64,000 nucleotides of DNA, taken from NCBI RefSeq assembly GCF_051014445.1, contig NC_135141.1, forward strand, positions 28,295,422 to 28,359,421. The letters are read 5' to 3'. Shown here in pieces: positions 36,368 to 47,500 of the stretch. A model generated the notes under the pieces. That model ran no database searches and was not told where the DNA came from. It saw only the letters and a program-made list of their open reading frames with translations. Source of the stretch: Colletes latitarsis. Its lineage: Eukaryota > Arthropoda > Insecta > Hymenoptera > Colletidae. The translations under genes and the position numbers were made by a program. The first letter of the stretch is position 1. Each line of letters opens with the position of its first letter.

Positions 36368-37659
36368 ATGTCTGGACTCGTCGGATCTTTGCGCAACTTG
36401 GAGGACACTTCCGGGAACGCGGCGCAACCTTATCGAAAGAACAGCCTCGCCATTGCTTTGCATTCGAATTTGACCGGTTTCACGGCCGCTAACAATCAAG
36501 AAATCTCCACTTTTCACGTCGTCGATTCGGCTAGAAGACGACTGAGCAATGTCAGCGACGTGGTGTCTAGGAAGATCTCTCACACGATACGCTGGAGGAC
36601 CGTTTCCGCTTCGATTGAACTCACCGTGTCGCAGGTAATCACCCAGTACTTCTGTCTAAAAATAATTTCAATTCCAAGGTTTTATCCTGAGAGGGCTAGT
36701 AAGTAGAGCATGAAGATCTGTTTACCTTAAGTTAAAAAATAGTGGTGTCACAGATGGTGCACAATTGTGGACCGTAGAATTGTTCCTGTTGAAAAACGGA
36801 CATGAAATTAATCTAAAAATTGAATTTAAGAGCATTGCATTCGACCGATGTTACTTGCCTTTTGTCCAGGGCTCCTCGCTGTGCGCCCAGTACATTCGAA
36901 ATCGTTTAAAACGATCCGGAATCTTTCAACGAAAGCTTGGCCTGAAGAGAATGAGGAGCGCCATGTTGCTTCCCGGCGGTGGTGTCGTCGGTGAGGTCTA
37001 TCCAGAGTTGACGTCGGTCGGGGCCGAGCTGGAAAAAATGCATCCGAAATTGTTCAATCGTGTCGCCCGACAGATCGGTTGCAGCAGCTTCTCGTCGGAA
37101 CAATCCGCCAGCGAGGCCATAGTCGACGTCTCCAGAGAAATGATCAGAAACGGAGAGATGACCTGGAGCAAGGTGATAGCCCTTTACGCGGTCGCAGGTG
37201 GCATTGCAGTGGATTGCGTGCGTCAGGGCAAACCTGAATATCTGCTCGCCGTGCAGAGAGGTGATTAATTACGACGTGATTCCTCCAACCTTGGATTTTT
37301 TCATTCTAGCAATGAAAAGACTGTATGAAAAGACATGTCACATCATAATATACGTTTTTAATTCAGTTTTCCGGTTTCAGGTATGACCGATGTTTTAGAA
37401 GAGGATCTTGCTGTGTGGATACAAGCGAACGGTGGATGGGTAAGATAAAATATATTATACGTTGAAAATAAAATGTTATTCAAATTTTAGTTCTTTCGTT
37501 AAAAGATGTACCCGTTGATTTCAGTCCTCTTTGGCAACACGGTACAGGCCTGTAACAGAAGAGACACCATGGTACACCCATAAGTTTGTACTGTTATTTA
37601 TATTTACCATGTTTATCGTTGGTATGATCTCGATATTTTTGAAGATTTTAGTTTTATAA
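36368..37659 (+). CDS. BOK: BOK-type Bcl-2 family protein
   Basis: Bcl-2 family proteins control mitochondrial and ER membrane permeability in apoptosis. This one most resembles vertebrate BOK, the class that includes insect Debcl and Buffy. Exons are 36368-36634, 36870-37260, 37381-37439 and 37525-37659, giving 283 aa. The start is the only ATG in the first exon's frame. The BH3-like segment is at 132-148 (VGAELEKMHP core). BH1 is at about 180-200 (EMTWSKVIALYAVAGG, then AVDCVRQG, a BOK hallmark). BH2 is near 232-242 (WIQANGGW). A hydrophobic tail anchor spans about 260-281, and the protein ends two residues later. Whether it is pro- or anti-apoptotic cannot be read from sequence. It converges on IFT80, with 410 bp between stop codons. 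Confidence 0.92.
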
Positions 37660-38069
37660 CACGAACTAGACGTAGCTTGGTAAAGAAATTTATTTATTGT
37701 AACTTTAATCCTTATAAAACCTTTTTGTATTACATAACACAGGCACTGCCTGTAAAATATATGCGATCCATGGTGCTATTTATCCGAATAATTACAAGAT
37801 TTTTTTTAAAAATTCAGGTTCGTTATACTTCACTTTTATATATTTTAATAAATAATTTGTATAAACGAAACTGGTGTTGCTCTTTCACATGTGCATTTCC
37901 CGATCCGTCGATTCGGGCTTTTGTACTTCCGTTTCCGATGGTTCGACTAGGTCTGGTCGAAAAGGAGGATTTTCGATGACTTCCTGGTGAAAATAGGTTT
38001 TGTCTCACTGTTTAATGAAAATGTACATATTATGTGCAAGATGGCCGGTGACTGTGCGATCAAAGAGAG

Positions 38070-41000
38070 TTATTTGTTTACTTGCGCTTTAGCAATGGTC
38101 GCCATGTACGCAAGAAAACTTTGATTTGTTTCTTCCTTATTGATTACTCGAAGATAATCCTTTCTTGCCTGCAATACTTGCTCTTGCTGTTTTTTGTGTC
38201 TGATTGCCAACTCTAACGCTCTACGAAAAAGAAAACAATTAAAAATAATTGAAAACAACTTACGACGAATCAAACAATACCTATTCCAGTTGTACATTTC
38301 AAGGTTGATTCGTATGGCTTCTTCGATTAATCCATTTTGCAAAAGTATACCTTCTGCAGTTAACAAATCGCCCGACAGAAGTGCCATTTCTGCCAGTCTC
38401 TCCGTTTTACTTGGTAGACTCTATCAATGGCAAATAAATGGGTGTTATTAAATAATATTTCCAGTTATATTTAAATTATTACCTTTATATATTGAATATA
38501 ATCGACTTTGTCGAATCTTGATATTGCTGCGTATGCTTCTTCCGCGGCATTCATTTCTTTATTGTCGGTTGCCATAACGGCCATACAAGTCCATAATATT
38601 TCATTCTAACGGGTAGGTTTGTTTTAGAGAAATCACAACCATATAGGAAACGAAAAGTACACTAATTACCTGAGCAATTCGACAAAGAGACAATGCTTCT
38701 TTCCATCTCTTGTTCAGTATATGCTGATGGAGGCTAATGAAAAATGTATAAAACGTAGAAGCTACTAACGCTCCATCGCCGCGACGTATCATCACCATAC
38801 CGTTATATACATTTACTATACTTGGTTGTTTACCAAATTCACTGAAAGTATTTGCAAAATATAAGCAGAAGTTATAATAGAATAAATTGAATTTAATGCA
38901 GGAAAATAAAATTTAACGAAAAACCTGCTTTCTTTATCGATCCTTGTTTTTTTTATTATTTTACGATCGCTATAATGCACGCAATTAGGGCAGAGCCACA
39001 CTGACAGCGTCGCGTCCAACATTGCTGCTAAGACATTCGCATCAGTCGCCCACGCAATATCTTGCGTCATGGCAGCTGAAAAAGTATGTGAAAACTTATA
39101 GAAACGTTGCCACTTTATATTTATCGCGAATACGGAAAGTGTGTACCTATTTTGCATATTCTACCGAAACCCGAAGTTCTTACAGAAACCAAAAATAAAT
39201 CTTTATTTACATCGATTAACGCTACTTGTCGATCAGTGGGTCCGCCAATATGATTCAACGCTACTCTTGTGATATTTTGAAGATGCGTGTAAGGTTGACT
39301 TTCTGTTGTCGGTTTGTTGTAAGCCAACTCCAGAACGTGCAGTACTAAATAATATCTTTCATGAGAAATTATGTATGGAACAATTTTTTTTTTTTTTTTT
39401 GTATCCGAGAATACTTTTTGTCGTACATTTTTCATTAGTTTGCGACCTTAGAACCAACGTGTCGGTGCACAATGATACGCAAGGAGGATGAAGTCGTTCC
39501 TGCGTCATTCCTTTCCATTTTGGAGTCCCTAGTAATCGACCTTGATAACTGTACAACGATACGCTATTCCATTCAACCAGCAAGAAGTGTCTAAAAAGTA
39601 GCGTTTGCATTAACACCGAAGATTTTCTCTGTATTCATCAGAAACATAAAATAATTATTATATACTTCTCTGCAAGAAGTACCGCTGATATACTGGTATT
39701 CTTCAAATCGAATATGGCCGGCGTGTTCCAATTTGTTACCGAGTAAACGTGACATTGTGCCGGCGTGATGACAACTAAATGATCGAAACCGAATTCTAAC
39801 TGAACCACACGATCAGATATGTCTAATGTTTCCCTGATTTCATTATTAATATGTCTGACTTCGATCACTTTTCGTTTAGTCAACGTTGCTTCATAATTAT
39901 TCCATTCTAATCTCCTGTTTGTTTTTGTTTGTACGGAATCCGTGAATAAAAAAGCAATGATTTTCTATAAAATTTTATTATTATATCTATCGTTTATACC
40001 TGTCTATTATATGTCCAGTCAACACGGTTCCATTGCCGCAAGCCATAGCAACCTGAGTACTGTCGTTAGACCAAGCAATACTGTATATACTTCCAACATT
40101 AATTTTTTCTAATGAATGGGACCACTAAAAAAAATATATACATATATTAATGATTTATGAATATAAATGACAATGTACGATATGAATATAAACTAACTCC
40201 GGTTTTATCGCAAAGCTTGATCGTATTAAATGATCCAACAGCAAAATGGTTTCCAGAGTAACTCCAACTCACGGCCGTAATGGGGTGACTTCCTGCATTG
40301 CTGGAAAACAACTGACTGCCGTTTGAGTCCCATACCTTTGGAAAAATGATTTAATTTAAATTTAATTAAATCTTTTGTTTCACAAGGAAAATTCACGCTT
40401 TATAATTACGCATACCTTGTACCTGCAATCTTCCCCACCAGAAACTATGAGTCCATGAGTGTGATTCCAACATAAAACCAAAATAAGTCCATCGTGTGCA
40501 AGTAACTGAAACGAAAGATTTCTTTAATCATTGATCTGTTCTTTAATAGTCTGAAGACCGCACGCATCTATTAAATTAATAAACCTTTCGAGGTTTGGAG
40601 TTGGAATTAAGCGACTGGAATGTTAGATGACCTCCCTGAGAATACAGTACTGTCATACAATCTGGACTCCAGACAGCTGATAAAATAGGCAATGTGCCTC
40701 TAACTATAATAGATCGAAGCATGCCGCTACGCGACCAAACTTTTATTAAACCATCCTCTCCAGCTGAAATTTAAAAAGATTTGTGCAGCCAACTATTCGG
40801 GATTTCTTCTTTCAAAATGTATTGAATTACCAGTTAGGAGGGCAGAACCATCGGTACTCCATTTGCCTACTGTCGTTGCTCCTTTATGAGCATCGACACT
40901 TTTCTCTATACGTCCATTCTTATTCACTAAATGATATTTTCCTACAATAAAAATATCAAATCAGGGCACAGTAATGTATTGGAATAAAAGAAGCAGTGAA

Positions 41001-41371
41001 CATGTTAGTTTTAAATTCTTAAATACCATCCGCTGTAGTAATTAACAAAACATCCAACGATTGCTTCTTCGTAATTAACGTTGTATAGTTTGGCCGTGGA
41101 TGCCATTGCATATCCGTCGGATAAAAATCATCGGAAAATTCTGTAACGATGCTGGAATGAGCGATTCCGCCTTCCAAGTGCCAAGATATCAATAAATGAT
41201 CCTCGCTGAAGAAAAAAAAAAAAATAATAATCGGTTATTTCGCGGATGTCTTTTTTTCATGAATATTAAAACATACCCGCAGGAATAAATTTCTTCCGCC
41301 GAGCTCCATGCCACGCACGTTACCAGCCGTTTATGGCCATTACGGTTTTGCAATGATATTTTGAATCTCAT
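38070..41371 (-). CDS. IFT80: IFT80, intraflagellar transport complex B subunit
   Basis: IFT80 is a WD40 protein of the IFT-B train that carries cargo along cilia. In insects it is expected mainly in ciliated sensory neurons. The 15 minus-strand exons are 41371-41277, 41205-41027, 40941-40831, 40763-40585, 40505-40416, 40335-40198, 40124-40000, 39914-39666, 39590-39427, 39344-39147, 39075-38925, 38841-38670, 38605-38483, 38420-38281 and 38220-38070. They close in frame at 754 aa, near the vertebrate length. The N-terminus MRFKISLQN and the segments VEKSVDAHKGA-like (IEKSVDAHKGA), NWNTPAIFDLK and ALIDVNKDL match the family. Two WD propellers precede a helical C-terminal part. The exon 9 donor is the weakest (GTACGA, just before a long A-run) and was chosen by family alignment. 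Confidence 0.95.
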
Positions 41372-41675
41372 ATTACACGATTCTGTCGCCCTAATTTACG
41401 TTTTAATATATTTGTCGACACCTTCCTGGCTTCGTGTACAATTACTGTGCATTTGTCATCGCGAAACTTGAACATTCTACGTACAAATTCGATCGCGTGC
41501 TTGGAGGAGCCTTGAAACGACAGAACTTTGTTGTGGCGTATAGTTACCATAGCAATCGGACATTTGCTCGTTTCCTATCTAGTTTAAATTGTTATACAAA
41601 GTGTTTCTTAGACAGAAAAATATAAATATATACTTTTCTCAATGTATTAACTGTAAATGAAATGTGTTGATGTAC
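41372..41675 (-). other. IFT80 upstream region
   Basis: This short stretch between the IFT80 start and MITE copy 6 probably holds the IFT80 promoter and 5' UTR. The opposing short frames over it have no recognisable protein content. Confidence 0.4.
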
Positions 41676-41955
41676 AGGGTGTACAGCCATCTCTGGGAAA
41701 AATTTTAATGGGAGATTCTAGGGTACAAAATAAGACGAAAATCAAGAATACCAATTTGTTGATTGAGGCTTCCTTAAAAAGTTATTAACGTTTAAAGTTA
41801 CTCTCGTGCTGAGTGAGAACCATTATCACGCGCCGTTCTACAGACGGAACTTTAAACGTTAACAACTTTTTAACGAAGCCTCTATTAACAAATTGTTATT
41901 CTTGATTTTCGTCTCATTTTGGCCTCTAGAATCTCCCATTAAAATTTTTCCTTGT
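41676..41955. mobile_element. Short foldback MITE-like element (copy 6)
   Basis: This is the shortest two-ended copy. It begins TACAGGGTG, continues with CTGGGAAAAATTTTAATGGG and the CAAGAATACCAATTTG block, and ends with the inverted set of the same blocks. The ~140 bp internal units are missing; only about 60 bp separates the arms. It lies about 300 bp upstream of the IFT80 start codon. Confidence 0.8.
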
Positions 41956-44525
41956 GTATGTTTCAATGAAAACTCATCGAGTGAAACCCAATTTTACACA
42001 CGTTTATTAAAGCTTCCTCAATACACTTCATTAATCTTCATTAGCACAACCTCATTGTTCCTCCCCACGATTACAAATAAATCCAGGACGCTGGCGAACC
42101 TTAACAAGAATGCCTGCACCAACGGACCTCACAACCTTTTCTTTACACTTGACAAACGACAGTGTTTTCGACGTGTTACAAACATTTCTCAACGCGATAC
42201 AATGCCGGCATTGGAAGATATCGCTTACATTGAATGCAATGTAATAATTATATATAAAATAGAACATTTTGGAGATAACGCTCAGATCTGTACAACCGAG
42301 AAATTACACATTCATCGTGTATACATAATATGTATATATAATATATATATATCTCTATTACGTAAATCTATATAAATGTACATACACGTTAGTTTGTATC
42401 TTTACAATATGTGTTTACAGACTGTTTGCGCAAACTTCGCCGGTGAGTAGTTAGGATAGTTGGTCGCGTGAATGTAAACTAGCATAACCGTGAACCGCGA
42501 TGAAAAAGGAAATAACAGAAAAAATATATTAAAGAGAGACGAATTCGAAGTTCTTGAAGTAATAAAATTATTTGTCGTCTAGATGCATAATGACGAGACT
42601 CGTGAGAGAAAAAAAAAAGATAGACTTGAAATTCAACGGACAAGACGTGTTACATTGCCGTATGCACACTTAACAATTGTCCAGTGCATTCTTTCGATAC
42701 TACAGATGGCATACTTAGAATGCTTTCGAAGACGGTACCACTTCGCACTGTACTCGTGGAATTTGTTAAAATCGATAGCATTGAAATTTTTCGGGGATAA
42801 TATTTCACTGATTAATACCAATATTTCCAATAACGAGTAGCTCATGTCCAAGGAAACATATTTGATTGAGCATCTATTGCGTTGTATACGAGTACAGTGA
42901 AAAATATTCAAACCGTGTAACAATTATCCCAAAAAACATTCTGTACAGAACATGTTAAACCTGTTTGGTACCGCGTAACAGTTAGCAAAATCCCTCCTTG
43001 TTTATTTACATTTATGTCACTACGTCGCTCGTATTTTCAATTAATTTGCTTGCATTCTTTCTTAATAGTACACGTTAATAATATCATTACATCAACACCC
43101 TATTTATATTTTTGATTAATACGTAACCTTATCATCTTTGATAAAAGACACGTTTTATTTCTCTCAGTTTCATTAGATTCAAGTCGATATCTATGGTGGT
43201 AATATTTTACAATCAGGATATATACGGTGTCAACAAACATTCGTAAATGTGTATCCGGTGTATTTACAACCTTCTCTAATTAATGTCCTTTACGTTTCTA
43301 TCGTTTCTTGCCATAAATAATATATTATTATGCTACGACGATCGTTATTCCTCATCAGTTTTTGGCATAGGAACCTTTTCGACTCACGCATCCTCGAGCT
43401 TCTTTCTAATCAACGATACTAATACTGTTCGTTTAAATTATGCGAATACGATTCGATTTCATTTCAGCACTTAAAATATTTCTAACAGCATACGTTCATA
43501 ACATATTTACGTATACGCGTCGTGTTTGAAAATCACCTTGTTTGCCAACTGCTAGGAAGTAGTGCTAGTTGGCAAGATTACTGTTACGTTTTCGTCAACT
43601 CTGAAAGTAATCCTGACGGTGTCTGGAATACTATCACATCAAGCTTTATGATCTGTTCCACGGCTGACAATTTCAATATTTACATCGGTGGTGTAATGGT
43701 AAAATCACCTGCTTCGTTTGCTCGATGTAATTGGATGTTTCGTTTTCGTTAAAAATTTTGACTTTACCTAAAATCTTCATTGAAATATGAAAGAAGAACC
43801 TGATAGTGAGAATAATACTCGTAGCTACCCTCTCTCCACTCGTAACCCTCAATTAGGTAGTTGACTTTACGACAGCAAGTAAATACACCTTGCAATTCGT
43901 GTGAGAACAATTGCGCAAAGTTTCGTAAAACGACACAGTAAAATTCTCCACTTTCCTTCGAAAGTAACCACAAAACGTTCCAAGACACAAAACCATGCCC
44001 GGTTCACATAAAATGCTTCTACAAAAATGTGTAAATTACGAATTAATACATAATTACAGATTCTTATATACAAACATACAGTCTCGTCATGGAATGGTAT
44101 GACAATATATTATCACCTAGCTTAAATACCCTTACAATTGTTTCTTTGCAACTATAATACAAGATTATACTAAAGATTCATATTACTGGCGAATATTGAA
44201 CAATGTCGACGATGGCAGAACAAATGATAAATCTCGGTATATATAAAAAAAAAAAAAAAAAAATATCGACGCGTTGCGATTTAAAACTGCGGCCCCGATT
44301 TACACGAATTCAAAAAATTGTACCCGCTGCATGTGAAAAATGTCATTCTCCGATTCGTGTAATAATCATGCACCAAACAACACGGAACAGACGGATAATT
44401 AACATGAAAGATGAGATCAACGAAAACGATTCGCAAGTGTTGAGAATAAAAATGACCGTCTACGTGTTTCGAGAGCTTTTTAGCAGACTTAAGAGTAGCA
44501 GAAATAAATTCCTACCGAGAGAAGC
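41956..44525 (-). other. Probable MEGF8 3' UTR and downstream sequence
   Basis: Non-coding, AT-rich DNA downstream of MEGF8. On the minus strand AATAAA occurs at about 42009-42004, just before MITE copy 6, and would allow a 3' UTR of up to 2.5 kb. A minus-strand frame at about 42267-42052 contains a Cys-rich patch but has no recognised match. An A-run at 44244-44262 (plus strand) is low-complexity. Confidence 0.4.
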
Positions 44526-47500
44526 TCAGTTCAGCGCGTGACTGTTTCTACGTCTTAGGAACACCCTACTATTGACCGGATAGACTCTGGTCAGTAGTAT
44601 CAATGAGCTGCCAAGAGCCAATTTAACAGGGGCCTGTCGACCACCTGGTAATCTAATAAAAACAGTGGCCACGGCCGCGACACCGTCATCAGTTGGCTCG
44701 ACCGCTACCGGTCTGACGTCGCTGTGAAAACTAACTAATTTATTGCGTCTATTTTTTCGCTGTGGCGAACTCGGACTATAGTCGTTGCCGTTTCGATCGT
44801 AAATGATAGTAGCCGACGCGAAAGGTCTCTTGGCCATATGTAACATTTCGACGACGTGTCTTCTTCGTGCTCGTCGCACGTCGGCAGCCTGTTTCGTTTT
44901 CCAAGCGACCACGCAAGCCGCCAGGAATAAAAAGAAACAAGAAAAGAACACGGAGAAAAAGACGAATAGATCGATATGTAGCTGATCCTGTCGGAAGAAA
45001 ATCATCCCGTAAGCAGCTCGACCATTTAGTTTCGGATGCACAGGATCGATTGCCCTTAACGCGATATGAAATTTAGTTTGATGGAGTTCGTGCTTATCCT
45101 GTGGTAAAGTTAATACCAATCGATTAGTGAGGTTCCTGACGACCAAGAACGTGTTCCTCTTCTCGATCGTTAAAAAAGTAGCCAAACTTTCCGCGTAGCG
45201 TTCCATTACGATGTATTGGGGGCCGGTATTCCAACTTGGCTCAGTAGTAGTACCGTTCGATGCAAACGTTTTATTCGGATGGAATTCGACGATTCTCATT
45301 ATGCTACGAGTGTGCTCGTCCAACCATATGTTATGTGGATCTTTGCGCCATACGAATCTATTGTCCAATTCAACCTAAAGGTAATTTCAGACTGATATGA
45401 AGCTCAAGGTTTAATGTTTTATAGTGAAATAGATATTTCTGATAACGCACGTCTTGGTAGCCCGTCGATGAATTTAAAGTAACGACGAAGGAATCGTCGC
45501 GAGGGCTGAGAAATAGATCTAATGCTCCTTGAGTTACGTCCACCATGACTCTGATATCGACATTCAGGAAACGAGGTTGCACCATGTAGAATACCGTCTG
45601 ACCAGGATTTAATGGTTTTGGTTTCATTTTACACTCGTCTGTAATTGATGAAAAATGGCACGTTAGTATAAGAATCGCGTATAAGTTCGTAAGAGACATG
45701 TAATTCATTATTGGAGGAGTACGAACCATAAGATCCTCCAGATAGAATAGAATGAGGCAATTTGAGAAAATTAATACTTAGTTAAAGTGCAAAGTGCACA
45801 AATAATAGGAATTTATGTAGCGGAGAAACTTGCGATCAATATTAGGCATTAATCAATTCAGATGCATTTCAAGAACATTAATTGTTAATTTTCATAAATA
45901 TAGTAGCAAACGAAAGAATGTATGTACTTGATCACTTATTAAAGTACTTACCTATTAATTTGGAATCAAAGCACATTTTGTTGTCGACTGTTACGGTTTT
46001 GTAACATTGATGACCCATGATTGGTTTGCCGGCATAATTCTCTTTGCATTTACTACATTGCACCATCCAGCATGGCGGACTGCCGGTATTTGTACCTTTC
46101 ATAGGCCCGCTGGTACACGGCTCACTTTCCGTATTATTACCACAATTGCACTTTTCTCCCGTCACAGGATCGCAAGTAAATCCATGCCCGTGACATTCAC
46201 AACTGAACAAATATTTTCTCCAAGTAATATATATAATATCATTTAAACACGGTAATACGTATAAAAATACTAACGGTCGACAGACATCGTGGAGATCTTC
46301 CGTTCCTCTGAAATAACCAATCATGCACTCGCCACATTTGTCACCTTTCGTATTATTGCCACAATTCACACATTTCGCCTTGGCTACAGGACCCTCGACT
46401 AACTGTTTTTTTAACAATTCTATTGACATTTTGTTAATAGAATTTGGATCCTACAGAGAACAATGATTTTCACGATTTATTTAATTTTCATTTATACTTT
46501 TAATAGTCAAAGTAAACAAATTACCGGCACGGTCATGCTTTCATTGATGCAAATTCGTGTATGCCCGTTGCAATATTCGAGGCACGGTACACACTGTCCA
46601 TTGTCCGCTGGATTTCCAACAAATAAAGGTAAACACTTGTCGCATTGTGGTCCCATCGTATTATTATGGCACTCTAAACAGACGTCCAATTTATCTGGGC
46701 CCTCGCAATTACTATGGCCATTACACTGGCACTGAATGGAGCAATTGGCACCTATGTAACCAAAATCACAGCGGCAAATATTTGGTTCTACACACGTTCC
46801 TCTAACACAACCTTGTGTACACATTGGTACACAAATTTTTCTGAAGATAAAATACATTATAAATATAATAATAATAAAAAACTGTAATTAATATGTACGA
46901 ATAATAATTCAAAGCTTTGCGGTAATTATACAATATACTGATCTCACCTTCCAAACTCGTTGAATGACGAGGGCCTGAAAATAAATATAACTCGATTAAT
47001 ACATTGCTTGTTATACTTAATTTCACAAGCGGAAATAGAATTACGTTTCGGTTTTATATCCATCGCCACACATGCATTCAAACCCCTCCTCGGAATCGAA
47101 ACATTTTTCACTCTTTGGTGAACATGTATGGTGCCCATTAGTACATTCGTTTTCTGGCGGACATCGCACGTAATGCCAAGAAAATACTGGCTTTACTATT
47201 ATAGTAGGAATTGATGGACTTGTAAAAGATGTTATAAAACCGGAGGGTAACGTGACCGTAAGTGCTGTAATAAATCGGAAATAAACGTTGTTAACTAAAT
47301 ATAATGCAAGATACAAGATTTAAATGAACGCAACACATACTTAAATAATGTTGTTAGTACGCAAGTCGTTACTCACGTGATTCCGTCTGAGGAAACTGTT
47401 GATAATATAGCATTTCACACGTTCCGCCAGCTGGATGATCTGCAGGCGCTTCCAACGAGCCCTCCGTGCATATTCCTTGGCCAGTTGTAGTAGTCGAATT

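Noticed and set aside
42052..42267. Minus-strand Cys-containing frame in the MEGF8 3' region
   Set aside because: No domain match, no supported splice sites, and its position fits 3' untranslated sequence before an AATAAA.
43684..43755. tRNA-Gly-like segment GGTGGTGTAATGGT
   Set aside because: It matches a tRNA D-arm (A box), but there is no acceptor stem pairing, anticodon arm or proper B box. At most it is a decayed fragment.
44203..44541. Plus-strand frame of 112 codons
   Set aside because: It includes a poly-lysine run from an A-tract and overlaps the MEGF8 3' end on the other strand.
45375..45450. Apparent frameshift in MEGF8 before the last exon
   Set aside because: A 76 bp intron with donor GAC|GTGCGT and acceptor CCTTTAG restores the frame exactly, so no break is needed.
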